A stretch of DNA of 62,787 nucleotides from Komagataeibacter diospyri. Lineage in GTDB: Bacteria > Pseudomonadota > Alphaproteobacteria > Acetobacterales > Acetobacteraceae. Made by a program: the position numbers and the translations under genes. The notes under the pieces are model-generated. The model ran no database searches. It worked only from the letters and a program-made list of their open reading frames with translations, and was not told where the DNA came from. The stretch lies in assembly GCF_006538165.1 (NCBI RefSeq), contig NZ_BDLU01000066.1, positions 1-62,787 of the forward strand. Reading direction: 5' to 3'. Below are positions 44,125 through 52,320 of the stretch, in pieces; position 1 is the first letter of the stretch, and each line of letters begins with the position of its first letter.

Positions 44125-45314
44125 AAATGATGGCACAGGAAGGGACGCCTGGTGCATCCAGGCCCTGTGTGGCAATATACCGAACGCAGATCCTGCCATG
44201 GTCGGAAACATTCGTGCGCGATCAGGCCCGTGCCCTGATACGCTGGCGCCCCGTGCTGATCGGGGAGCGGACGATAGGGCAGCTGCCGCTGGACGGCATG
44301 GCCATCCGGGCGCTGCATGATGGGCCGCCCACGTTGTTCCAGCGCCTGATCGGCATGGGATCGCGTTACCTGGAACGCCCCGTGCCGGGTATGATGAAAC
44401 TGGCGCGCGCGGTAAATCCGGATCTGGTGCACGCCCATTTCGGTTTTGACGGCGTGGAGGCATGGTCCGTGGCGCGGGCATTGCATGTGCCGCTGCTGGT
44501 CACATTGCATGGATCGGATATCACGACCCATATGCACTGGTTCGCCGCAGGTGGCGGGGGACGGCGATGGCGTGCCTATCCCGGCAGGCTGAAACAGCTG
44601 GCTACCGTGCCACAGGTCAGTTTCGTAGCGGTATCCCACAGCATACGTGAGGCCGCGCTGCGTGCGGGCCTGCCCGAACAGCGTATCCATGTCTGTCCCA
44701 TCGGGATTGATGTCCGTCGCTTTCATCCGACCGGCCAGCCGGTTGCCCGGCGGGCGCCGGTTATCCTGTTCGCAGGCAGGCTGGTGGAAAAAAAGGGCTG
44801 TCGCTACCTGATCGATGCCTTTCGCACCGTTCGTGCGCAAATGCCCGATGCGCAACTGGTCATTGCGGGGGACGGCCCCGAACGCCCGATGCTGACCAGC
44901 CTTGCCACGGGAATGGATGGTGTTTCGTTTTACGGCCGGTATTCAGCAGCCGAAATGCAGCCGCTGCTGGAACAGGCCCGTGTTTTCTGTCTGCCCAGTG
45001 TCACCGCCGCCAATGGTGATGCGGAAGGCATGGGCCTGGTCCTGCTGGAAGCCCAGGCCAGTGGAGTCCCGGTCGTAACATCGGCGCGGGGTGGTGCGAC
45101 GGAGGGCATTATTGATGGCACGACAGGCTTCGCCTTTGCCGAAGGGGATGTCACGACGCTGGCCGCGCGCCTGCTGGACCTGTTGCGTGATGATGATCTG
45201 GCAGCACGTATGTCTGCGGCCGGGCCGGTTTTCGTGGCGCAGAAGCATGACGTCGCCCGCTGGGCGGCAACACTGGAAAACATTTACGACAGTATGACAG
45301 GACGCATCCCATGA
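44121..45314 (+). CDS. GT4 glycosyltransferase, likely side-chain glucosyltransferase (AceQ role)
   Basis: 397 residues from the ATG at 44121 overlapping the previous stop; a longer frame begins in the upstream gene and is rejected. GT-B fold: DLVHAHFGFDGVEAW, LVTLHGSDITTHMHW, the donor-side ILFAGRLVEKKGCRYLIDAF and the EX7E motif in GDAEGMGLVLLEAQASGVPV. It resembles colanic acid/amylovoran-type transferases. In acetan the sugar after GlcA is an alpha-linked glucose, which suits a retaining GT4 enzyme. Confidence 0.8.
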   Translation: MKMMAQEGTPGASRPCVAIYRTQILPWSETFVRDQARALIRWRPVLIGERTIGQLPLDGMAIRALHDGPPTLFQRLIGMGSRYLERPVPGMMKLARAVNPDLVHAHFGFDGVEAWSVARALHVPLLVTLHGSDITTHMHWFAAGGGGRRWRAYPGRLKQLATVPQVSFVAVSHSIREAALRAGLPEQRIHVCPIGIDVRRFHPTGQPVARRAPVILFAGRLVEKKGCRYLIDAFRTVRAQMPDAQLVIAGDGPERPMLTSLATGMDGVSFYGRYSAAEMQPLLEQARVFCLPSVTAANGDAEGMGLVLLEAQASGVPVVTSARGGATEGIIDGTTGFAFAEGDVTTLAARLLDLLRDDDLAARMSAAGPVFVAQKHDVARWAATLENIYDSMTGRIP

Positions 45315-46276
45315 ACGTTCCCATGTCCGTCAGTCTGGTCATTACCACCTATAATGCACAGGCCTTCATCATGCGTGCCGTCAGTTCCGCGTTGGAACAG
45401 ACGCATGCGCCGATGGAAATCATCGTAGTGGATGACTGTTCCACCGATAGCACGCCAGATCTGCTGCACAGGCTGGCGCGTGCGCATGATAGTATCCGCG
45501 TCATGTCCACGCCGTATAACGGGGGACCATCGGTTGCGCGCAATGTGGGGCTGGGTGCCGCACGGGGCGACTGGATCGCCTTTCTTGATGCGGATGATGC
45601 CTTTGCTCCCGACAGGCTGGAAGTGCTGATGGCACGTGCCGCAGTCGGGGATTGTGACGCGGTGGCGGATGATCTGGCCTATTATGACGCCATGGCAGGC
45701 CAGGTGACGGGCCGCGCGATGGGGGCGGGGCAGGTGCCGCGTAATCCTGTTGGCCTGCGTGATTACATTGCCCATAACCGCTCGGGCGGGGACGGATTTG
45801 ACTGGGGGCTGCTCAAGCCTGTTTTCCGGCGGGAATTCATGCTTGCCCATGGCATACGTTATGATCCGGTGGTGCGGCATGGGGAGGATTTCCTGCTTAT
45901 GATCGCCTTCCTTATGGCTGGCGGCAGGTTTTTCCTGATCGATCATGCCACGTATCTTTATACACAGCGGCAGGGCAGTGTCAGTGGACGTGCATCGGGC
46001 ATGTCGCGTACGGTCATTGCCTATCGTGACATGCACGATACCGCGCTGGCATTGGCGCGGGATCCACGTATCCGGGACAATCCCGAACTGGTGGACCTGC
46101 TGCACCAGCGTGCGGCGGGACTGCAGCGTCTGGATGATTCCTATTTTGTGTCCGTGGCGCTGCGTTCAGGGGCAGTAGGGGCGATTTTCCGGCGTATCAT
46201 GCGGCGACCGGCATTCCTGCCTGCCATGATCCGGCAGGTGGCGGCTGCACTCAGGCGCAGGTTATGCCATTCCTGA
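45311..46276 (+). CDS. GT2 glycosyltransferase, likely beta-1,6-glucosyltransferase (AceP role)
   Basis: 321 residues. GT-A fold with SLVITTYNAQAFIMRAVSSALEQTHAPMEIIVVDDCSTD, GGPSVARNVGLGAARGDWIAFLDADDAF (DAD metal motif) and RHGEDFLLMIAFLMAGG. AceP is described as a beta-1,6-glucosyltransferase acting late in the acetan side chain; an inverting GT2 protein in this position agrees. The start overlaps the previous stop, so the four transferases 41807-46276 form one unit. A terminator follows. Confidence 0.78.
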   Translation: MNVPMSVSLVITTYNAQAFIMRAVSSALEQTHAPMEIIVVDDCSTDSTPDLLHRLARAHDSIRVMSTPYNGGPSVARNVGLGAARGDWIAFLDADDAFAPDRLEVLMARAAVGDCDAVADDLAYYDAMAGQVTGRAMGAGQVPRNPVGLRDYIAHNRSGGDGFDWGLLKPVFRREFMLAHGIRYDPVVRHGEDFLLMIAFLMAGGRFFLIDHATYLYTQRQGSVSGRASGMSRTVIAYRDMHDTALALARDPRIRDNPELVDLLHQRAAGLQRLDDSYFVSVALRSGAVGAIFRRIMRRPAFLPAMIRQVAAALRRRLCHS

Positions 46277-46299
46277 TGTCCGGTATGGTGTTCAAATAG

Positions 46300-46400
46300 T
46301 TCATTGATGAGAAATAAAGTTCCCGGGTACCGTTTTTTTTGAAAAGGCAGTACCCGAAAATTTTTGTTTTTATCAATAATCCGTTTTCGAGCATTTTCTG
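46300..46400 (-). repeat. Dispersed palindromic repeat, copy 6
   Basis: Imperfect palindrome with arms CGGGTAC (46324-46330) and GTACCCG (46350-46356). On the minus strand it reads ATTGATAAAAACAAAAATTTTCGGGTACTGCCTTTTC, matching the general unit. It lies between the convergent AceP-like gene and ugd, just left of the strong stem-loop. Confidence 0.62.
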
Positions 46401-46418
46401 GAAAATGTCGCAATAAGC

Positions 46419-46448
46419 ATCCGGACCATGCGCATGCATGGTCCGGAT
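46419..46448. terminator. Bidirectional terminator between convergent genes
   Basis: Perfect 12-base arms ATCCGGACCATG and CATGGTCCGGAT around a six-base loop, followed by TTT on the plus strand. It lies between the ends of the plus-strand transferase operon and minus-strand ugd (12 bp from the ugd stop), the classic place for a two-way terminator. The T run is short. Confidence 0.72.
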
Positions 46449-46460
46449 TTTGTGCTGTGG

Positions 46461-47804
46461 TTAGCGCGGCTGAACCGCGTCCGGCCGCCCGAGGGAGATA
46501 TATTTGAACCCCGCATCCTTTATGGTTTTGGGGTCCCAGATATTGCGCAGGTCCGCAATCTTGCGGCCCTTCATTTCCCGCGCCAGCTTTTCCGGGGCAA
46601 GTGAGCGGAATTCATTCCATTCCGTCAGCACCACAAGAATATCGACACCTTTCGCCGCGTCCAGTGCATCCGTGCAGTAGGTAACGGAGTGTGGCAGCAC
46701 GGGGCGGGCAGTTGTCATGCCGGCGGGATCAAACGCACGGATATGCGCCCCCCCCTTGTCCAGCATGTCGAGAACGGTAATGGACGCCGCCTCGCGCATG
46801 TCATCGGTTTCAGGCTTGAAAGTCAGTCCCAGCACTCCGATCGTAAGCCCCCGTACATCCCCATCGGCAAAGGCGATGATACGTTCACCCATATCCTTCA
46901 TGCGCTGATCATTGACCGCAACCGTGGTTTCGATCAGCCGTACGGGTGATCCCGCATTGCGCCCGATTGCCGTCAGTGCGCGTGTATCCTTAGGAAAACA
47001 GGACCCACCAAAGCCGGGGCTGGGGTGCAGGAACTTCTTGCCAATACGTCCATCCAGCCCGATGGAGCGCGCCACGTCGTTGACATTGGCGCCAACCTTT
47101 TCACACAGGTCCGAGATTTCATTGATAAAGGTGATTTTCATCGCGAGGAACGAATTGGCGGAATATTTTATCAGTTCCGCCGTCTCCAGTCCTGTAAAGA
47201 CAATGGGCGTTTCCAGCAGGTAGAGCGGCCTGTACAGCTTGCGCAATATGTTCTGTGCTCGTTCCGTACCCTCAGGTTTATATTGGTCAGTGCCAATAAT
47301 GACACGGTCAGGGCGCATGAAATCCTGAATTGCGTTGCCTTCACGCAGGAATTCCGGATTCGATGCAATATCGAAATCCAGGTCCGGACGCGTTTCGCGC
47401 ACGATACGCGCAATTTCGCGCCCCGTACCAACGGGCACGGTCGATTTGGTGACAATGACGGTGTAGCCGTCCGCCACGCGCGCGATCTGTTCTACGGCGG
47501 CGTAGACATAACTTGTATCCGCCTGTCCATCGCCCCGGCGCGATGGCGTGCCCACCGCCACGAACACCGCATCCGCTCCCTTGACCGCGGCGGCAATGTC
47601 GTCACCAAAGGTCAGGCGCCCTGCTTCCACGTTTTCTTCAACCAGGCGGTCCAGGCCGGGTTCATAAATCGGGATACGCCCTTCACGCAGGGCGGTCAGG
47701 CGGTCCGGGTTGGTTTCAACAATGGCAACGTCGGTGCCAAATTCAGCAAAACATGTACCGGAGACCAACCCAACGTAGCCTCCACCAATCATAGCAATTC
47801 GCAC
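46461..47804 (-). CDS. ugd: UDP-glucose 6-dehydrogenase
   Basis: Oxidises UDP-glucose to UDP-glucuronate, the donor for the GumK-like transferase. 447 residues. NAD site MRIAMIGGGYVGLVSGTCFAEFG; VFVAVGTPSRRGDGQADTSYV; SNPEFLREGNAIQDFMRPDRVIIG; catalytic Cys in FGGSCFPKDTRAL (about 265); C-terminal LGLTFKPETDDMREAASI. Bacterial single-subunit UGD length is normal. It is transcribed away from manC. Confidence 0.97.
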   Translation of the reverse strand: MRIAMIGGGYVGLVSGTCFAEFGTDVAIVETNPDRLTALREGRIPIYEPGLDRLVEENVEAGRLTFGDDIAAAVKGADAVFVAVGTPSRRGDGQADTSYVYAAVEQIARVADGYTVIVTKSTVPVGTGREIARIVRETRPDLDFDIASNPEFLREGNAIQDFMRPDRVIIGTDQYKPEGTERAQNILRKLYRPLYLLETPIVFTGLETAELIKYSANSFLAMKITFINEISDLCEKVGANVNDVARSIGLDGRIGKKFLHPSPGFGGSCFPKDTRALTAIGRNAGSPVRLIETTVAVNDQRMKDMGERIIAFADGDVRGLTIGVLGLTFKPETDDMREAASITVLDMLDKGGAHIRAFDPAGMTTARPVLPHSVTYCTDALDAAKGVDILVVLTEWNEFRSLAPEKLAREMKGRKIADLRNIWDPKTIKDAGFKYISLGRPDAVQPR

Positions 47805-48107
47805 CTGGACCTCCCTGATTTCGTATCACGGCCTGTTGTCCGTAACAGGCCGGAATCTAAAGCTTTTCAAAGCGGGTTGAATAAAAACAAAAGTAATAAG
47901 ATGCGCATGTTCCGTAACCCGGAAGATGTCATGCGGATGCTACACAAGGGCATGATCACGACGAAAATATGTTTGAGCACCACATTCTTGACAAAAAAAT
48001 TTCCGCTAAGTGCATTCGCAACATCAATGTCCGCCATGACCGGTTCTGTTCCCTTCGGGAAACAGCGGATACGTGCAGCATGAAACACGCAGGACGGAGT
48101 CACGATC
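47805..48107. promoter_or_regulatory. Divergent region between ugd and manC
   Basis: 303 bp. AT-rich near 47870-47900, with AAAGCTTTTCAAAGC and AATAAAAACAAAAGTAATAAG that weakly recall the dispersed repeat. Promoters for ugd and manC presumably lie here. No gene seen. Confidence 0.45.
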
Positions 48108-49586
48108 ATGACGTTTATGACAGCAACGGATGTAACCGTATCTGTGCCTGAACCCCGTAACCGGACCATTACGCCCGTTATCCTGTCCGGTGGGACGGGA
48201 ACGCGGCTGTGGCCCGTTTCGCGTGCCAGCCACCCCAAGCAGTTCTGGGCACTGGCATCCAGCCAGACAATGATCGGCGAAACATTGCAACGCGCCACGG
48301 GGACGGCGTTCGCGCCGCCGATTGTCGTCTGTAATAACGCGCACCGTTTTCTTGTCGCGGAACAGTTGCGCGAAAACGGGTGCGAGGACGGGCGTATCAT
48401 CCTGGAACCCGCCGTGCGCAATACGGCGGCAGCGATTGCGGCCGCAGCCCTGCTGGCGGCACAGGATGATCCCGAAACCCTTCTGTGGATCATGGCCGCC
48501 GATGCCGTTTTTCGGTATCCCGAGCGCCTGCCTGCAATTCTGGAAAAAGCATCAGTCGTGGCGCGCGAGGGCTATATCGTCACATTCGGCATGAAACCCG
48601 ACGTGCCTGAGACGGGGTACGGCTATATACGCCTTGGCGTGCCCCTGTATCCCGATCACCCTGATGACAGCGTGTACCGGGTCGCCCGCTTTATTGAAAA
48701 ACCTGACCATCTGCGTGCGACCGAAATGTTGAATGAAGGGGGATATCTGTGGAATTCGGGCATGTTCCTTGCCCCGGCATCCGTCATGCTGGCAGAACTG
48801 AAACGGCATGAACCCGACGTACTGGAAAACGTGCGGCAGGCATTGCTCAACAGTGAAAACGACCTGACTTTCCGCAGGCTGGAAACCACAGCCTTCCTGC
48901 GTTCTCCCAATGTCAGCATTGATTACGCGGTCATGGAGCGCACGGACCGCGCCGTGGTCATTCCCGCTGATCTGGGCTGGTCGGATGTCGGGAACTGGAA
49001 TGCGTTATGGGAACTGGGGGACAAGGACGCCAGCGGGAATGTGGTGGTAGGCGATGTCGTACTGAAACAGTCCCATAACTGTTACGTGCGCAGCGAAGGG
49101 ATGCTGACGGCCGTGGCGGGGCTTACGGATATCGTGCTGGTGGTGACATCTGATGCGGTTCTCGCGATTCATCGTGATTACGCGCAGGATGTTTCCGCTC
49201 TTGTGTCACATCTCAGGACGACCAACAGGGCGGAAGCCGAAATTCACAATCGTTGTTACCGGCCATGGGGTTTTTACGAAGGGCTGATTCAGGGTGAACG
49301 GTTCCAGGTCAAGCGGATCGTGGTGTATCCGGGCCAGAAGCTGTCGCTGCAGAAGCATTTTCACCGGGCGGAACACTGGGTTGTGGTCAGTGGGACCGCA
49401 ATCGTCACGCGGAATGAAGAAAAACTTATGTTACAGGAAAACGAAAGTGTCTATCTGCCGTTAGGGTGTATGCACCGGCTGGAAAACCCGGGGCGTATCC
49501 CCCTGACCCTGATCGAGGTCCAGTCGGGTCCATATCTGGGTGAAGACGATATCGTCCGCTTTGAGGACACTTACGGTCGGCAGTAA
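48108..49586 (+). CDS. manC: Mannose-1-phosphate guanylyltransferase / mannose-6-phosphate isomerase
   Basis: Bifunctional enzyme making GDP-mannose, the AceA donor. 492 residues; ACGGAG lies eight bases before the ATG. N-terminal nucleotidyltransferase: PVILSGGTGTRLWPVSRASHPKQF, WIMAADAVF, RFIEKPD, WNSGMFL and DLGWSDVGNWNALW. C-terminal cupin isomerase domain: RPWGFYEGLIQGERFQVKRIVVYPGQKLSLQKHFHRAEHWVVVSGTA. In xanthan-type loci this is XanB. WIMAADAVF stands where the family normally has a D-H pair (PADH); the change is worth checking. Confidence 0.95.
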   Translation: MTFMTATDVTVSVPEPRNRTITPVILSGGTGTRLWPVSRASHPKQFWALASSQTMIGETLQRATGTAFAPPIVVCNNAHRFLVAEQLRENGCEDGRIILEPAVRNTAAAIAAAALLAAQDDPETLLWIMAADAVFRYPERLPAILEKASVVAREGYIVTFGMKPDVPETGYGYIRLGVPLYPDHPDDSVYRVARFIEKPDHLRATEMLNEGGYLWNSGMFLAPASVMLAELKRHEPDVLENVRQALLNSENDLTFRRLETTAFLRSPNVSIDYAVMERTDRAVVIPADLGWSDVGNWNALWELGDKDASGNVVVGDVVLKQSHNCYVRSEGMLTAVAGLTDIVLVVTSDAVLAIHRDYAQDVSALVSHLRTTNRAEAEIHNRCYRPWGFYEGLIQGERFQVKRIVVYPGQKLSLQKHFHRAEHWVVVSGTAIVTRNEEKLMLQENESVYLPLGCMHRLENPGRIPLTLIEVQSGPYLGEDDIVRFEDTYGRQ

Positions 49587-49601
49587 GATAAAGTGTCGGT
49601 C

Positions 49602-49653
49602 CATGCGTGAAGGTCGCAGTAAGGGTTTCACGCATGTGGCTACCGGCTTTTTT
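49602..49653 (+). terminator. Stem-loop and T run after manC
   Basis: Ten-base arms CATGCGTGAA (49602-49611) and TTCACGCATG (49627-49636), 15-base loop, then GGCTACCGGC and a six-T run at 49648-49653. The T run is about eleven bases from the stem, farther than usual, so the terminator call is moderate. Confidence 0.5.
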
Positions 49654-49769
49654 ATTGAACAGTCCATGTTTCCGGATATGCGTTCATATCGTTACGTTAT
49701 AATAACGTACTTGTAAAAAATATGCGGCTGTCATGAATAAAATATGAGTGGGAAATTCTTTCCATGTAT

Positions 49770-49799
49770 TTGTGTCATGACATATTTTTGCCCTAAAAT
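49770..49799 (+). promoter_or_regulatory. Possible promoter of the gum-like acetan operon
   Basis: TTGTGT (49770-49775) and TAAAAT (49794-49799) with an 18-base spacer form a passable sigma-70-like pair about 160 bp before the operon start. The -35 element matches the consensus poorly, so this is tentative. Confidence 0.33.
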
Positions 49800-49959
49800 A
49801 CCCGGAACATCCCGGTCAGGATAACCGGGCATTCCGGGCACTGTAAAAAACAACAACAGATGAGGATCATTTCGCACTCGATTGTGCAGTGCGGAAAATG
49901 GCAGGCGAAGCCTTACGTGGCGTCAGGTTGCATTCCGCGCCGACAGGAGATGTTTCAAA

Positions 49960-51462
49960 ATGAGCGAGGCACTCAGGCACTTGAAAAATGATGAAACGGA
50001 CCTGTCGTCGCTATCTGCCGGGATCGACAGCATCCCCCGACGGGTTCATACGGCGCGCACCGGGGATGACAGCTTCGCCTACCGTCATCCCGTTCTGACA
50101 CAGGCGGTGGTCGTGTCGGATGCCATGTCCGTATGCCTTGCCATCATGGCATGTATTACGTGGCAGCGTATTTATGACACACCTGATGAACTGTCTGGCG
50201 CCCTTCTGCTGGCCAATATCATGGCGGCGGGGGCGTTTTTTCTGTTCCCCAAGAATATTCCGCTTCTGGATATTCCCGACCTGACGCGGGTGTCGTGTCA
50301 GATCCGCTACCTGCTGTTGCCTGTCGTGTTCGGCGAGGTGATTTTCTGCACCGTTCTGCTCATGCTGTCATGGCCGCCTGCCGTTACGTTGCGCATGGGG
50401 GCGGAATGGCTGGCCTTTGTGGTGATTGCGCTGATGCTGGAACGGTGTGTGGGCACATATATCGTGCATACGCGCACGGTGACCCGTCGCCTGGCGCGCA
50501 AGGTGGCGATCATCGGTTCGGGCGGGGAGGCGGCGCAGATGGCCACCCGCATCAATACCCGCATGCAGCGCATGTTCCGCCTCGTCGGGATTTTTGACGA
50601 TCAGGGCAGCAATGTTGACGGCACGATAGAACAGCTGGTCGCGCATGCGCGGGAGGATGACATTGATGCAGTCATCATATGCTTTTCCCCGGCCGAGGGC
50701 GGGCAGCAGCATGTCATGGACATATTGTGGCGCCTGCGTGGCGTGCTGGCGGATGTTTATGTCGTGCCATCGCTTATGACGGAGGACTGTCACGGCTGGC
50801 CGGTTGAACGCTTCGGACCGTTTTCCCTGACCGTATTGCAGCGCCGTCCGTTAAGTGAATGGGACATGCTGGAAAAACGCGCGTTCGATCTGACCGCCAG
50901 CATGCTGCTGCTTGTGGCGCTGGCCCCGGTGCTGGGGCTTGTCGCACTGGCGATCAAGCTGGATTCCCGTGGTCCCGTGCTGTTCTGTCAGCCACGGCAG
51001 GGGTTCAACAACCGTTACTTCAACGTATTCAAGTTCCGCTCCATGTACACGGATATGTCGGATATGGACGCCGCGCGCCAGACGTCGCGCACCGACCCGC
51101 GCGTAACCCGTGTTGGCAGATGGATACGACGGCTGAGCATTGATGAACTGCCGCAGCTTTTCAATGTGCTGCGCGGTGAGATGTCGCTTGTCGGTCCACG
51201 TCCTCATGCACCGCAGACGCGTGCGGGCGGACAACTGCTGCATGAGGCGATGGAGGAATATGTCGCCCGTCACCGTGTGCAGCCCGGCATTACCGGCTGG
51301 GCGCAGATCAATGGATCGCGGGGGGAACTGGTCACGCGTGATGACCTGCGCCGCCGTGTGGTACTGGACCTGGAATACATACGCGCATGGTCGATCTGGC
51401 TGGATATCAAGATCATTTTCCTGACCATAAAGCGCGAGATTTTCAGTCGGAATGCGTTCTGA
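49960..51462 (+). CDS. Undecaprenyl-phosphate glucose phosphotransferase (GumD-like priming enzyme)
   Basis: Starts the acetan repeat by moving Glc-1-P from UDP-Glc to the lipid carrier. 500 residues from the ATG at 49960, with AGGAG ten bases upstream. Four N-terminal membrane helices lead to a CoA-binding-like region (KVAIIGSGGEAAQMATRI). The C-terminal sugar-transferase domain has EKRAFDLTASMLLLVALAPVLGLVALAIKL, KFRSMYTDM, RRLSIDELPQLFNVLRGEMSLVGPRPHAP and GITGWAQINGSRGEL. First gene of the operon running to the second acyltransferase. Confidence 0.95.
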   Translation: MSEALRHLKNDETDLSSLSAGIDSIPRRVHTARTGDDSFAYRHPVLTQAVVVSDAMSVCLAIMACITWQRIYDTPDELSGALLLANIMAAGAFFLFPKNIPLLDIPDLTRVSCQIRYLLLPVVFGEVIFCTVLLMLSWPPAVTLRMGAEWLAFVVIALMLERCVGTYIVHTRTVTRRLARKVAIIGSGGEAAQMATRINTRMQRMFRLVGIFDDQGSNVDGTIEQLVAHAREDDIDAVIICFSPAEGGQQHVMDILWRLRGVLADVYVVPSLMTEDCHGWPVERFGPFSLTVLQRRPLSEWDMLEKRAFDLTASMLLLVALAPVLGLVALAIKLDSRGPVLFCQPRQGFNNRYFNVFKFRSMYTDMSDMDAARQTSRTDPRVTRVGRWIRRLSIDELPQLFNVLRGEMSLVGPRPHAPQTRAGGQLLHEAMEEYVARHRVQPGITGWAQINGSRGELVTRDDLRRRVVLDLEYIRAWSIWLDIKIIFLTIKREIFSRNAF

Positions 51463-51499
51463 ATTCCTCAATTTTCATGATGATGAACGGTGTATTCAA

Positions 51500-52315
51500 A
51501 TGAACGCAAATACAGGAATCGCAGTGGACGACACGATTGTCGATGTCATGGGCCTGCCGCTGCACGACATATCGCGTACGGACATTGTCCAGCGCGTGGT
51601 GAATGCAGTTCGGGCGGGACAGAAAATGACAGTCGTCAACGCCAACGCCCATATGGCGGTGGTTTCGCAAAAACAGCCATGGCTGCGCACGCTGTTCCGA
51701 CGTGCCGACATTGCGTTCTGTGACGGGGCGGGTGTGCAGCTTGCGGGCATCATGCTGACGGGGCGTCACCTGCCACGCACCACGCCACCCGAATGGATCG
51801 GGGCGGCCCTGTCGCAGTTGGGGCGGGATGCATCGGTGTTCTGGATCGGGGGGAAGCCGGATGTGGTGGAAAGGGCGGCAAAAGCCTTTTCCGACAGGTA
51901 TGGCGTGCACACGGTGGGCACGCAGCATGGCTTTTTTGACCCGACACCCGGATCGCGTGAATCCACGCTGCTGCTTGAACGCCTGCGGGCGACGCAACCT
52001 GACATCATCCTGCTGACCATGGGCATGCCCCGACAGGAACGCTGGCTGTATGACAATATGGATCACCTTTCCACCGGTGTCATCATTACGGCGGGCGCAC
52101 TGGTTGACCATGCGGCCGGACGTGTGCGCCGTCCCCCCCGATGGGTGGCGAACATGGGGCTGGAATGGCTTGTGCGGCTGGTGCGTGAACCGCGCAGGCT
52201 GTGGCGGCGTTACCTGCTGGGACTGCCTGTATTCGGGTTTCATGTCCTCGTTTATTTGCGGCGCAGGCTGTTGCATCGGTCCTCGTCGTCCATTTCGCGG
52301 AAACTTGCCGGATAA
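51500..52315 (+). CDS. WecG/TagA/CpsF-family glucosyltransferase (GumM-like, GT26)
   Basis: 271 residues from the ATG at 51500; an earlier ATG at 51452 overlaps the upstream gene. Family motifs: DVMGLPLHDISRTDIVQRVVNAV, TVVNANAHMAVVSQ, CDGAGVQLAGIML, FWIGGKPDVVERAA, GTQHGFFDP, LLTMGMPRQERWLY and ITAGALVDHAAGRVRRPPRWV. GumM adds the second backbone glucose in xanthan; acetan shares the cellobiosyl-lipid step. Weak ribosome site. Confidence 0.92.
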   Translation: MNANTGIAVDDTIVDVMGLPLHDISRTDIVQRVVNAVRAGQKMTVVNANAHMAVVSQKQPWLRTLFRRADIAFCDGAGVQLAGIMLTGRHLPRTTPPEWIGAALSQLGRDASVFWIGGKPDVVERAAKAFSDRYGVHTVGTQHGFFDPTPGSRESTLLLERLRATQPDIILLTMGMPRQERWLYDNMDHLSTGVIITAGALVDHAAGRVRRPPRWVANMGLEWLVRLVREPRRLWRRYLLGLPVFGFHVLVYLRRRLLHRSSSSISRKLAG

Positions 52316-52320
52316 ACAGC

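Larger units (their letters stand above)
49587..49959. other. Intergenic between manC and the gum-like operon
   Basis: 373 bp. It contains the stem-loop after manC, an AT-rich stretch with the possible promoter listed next, and a small stem CCCGGT/ACCGGG around 49813-49831 in the leader. No gene. Confidence 0.5.
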
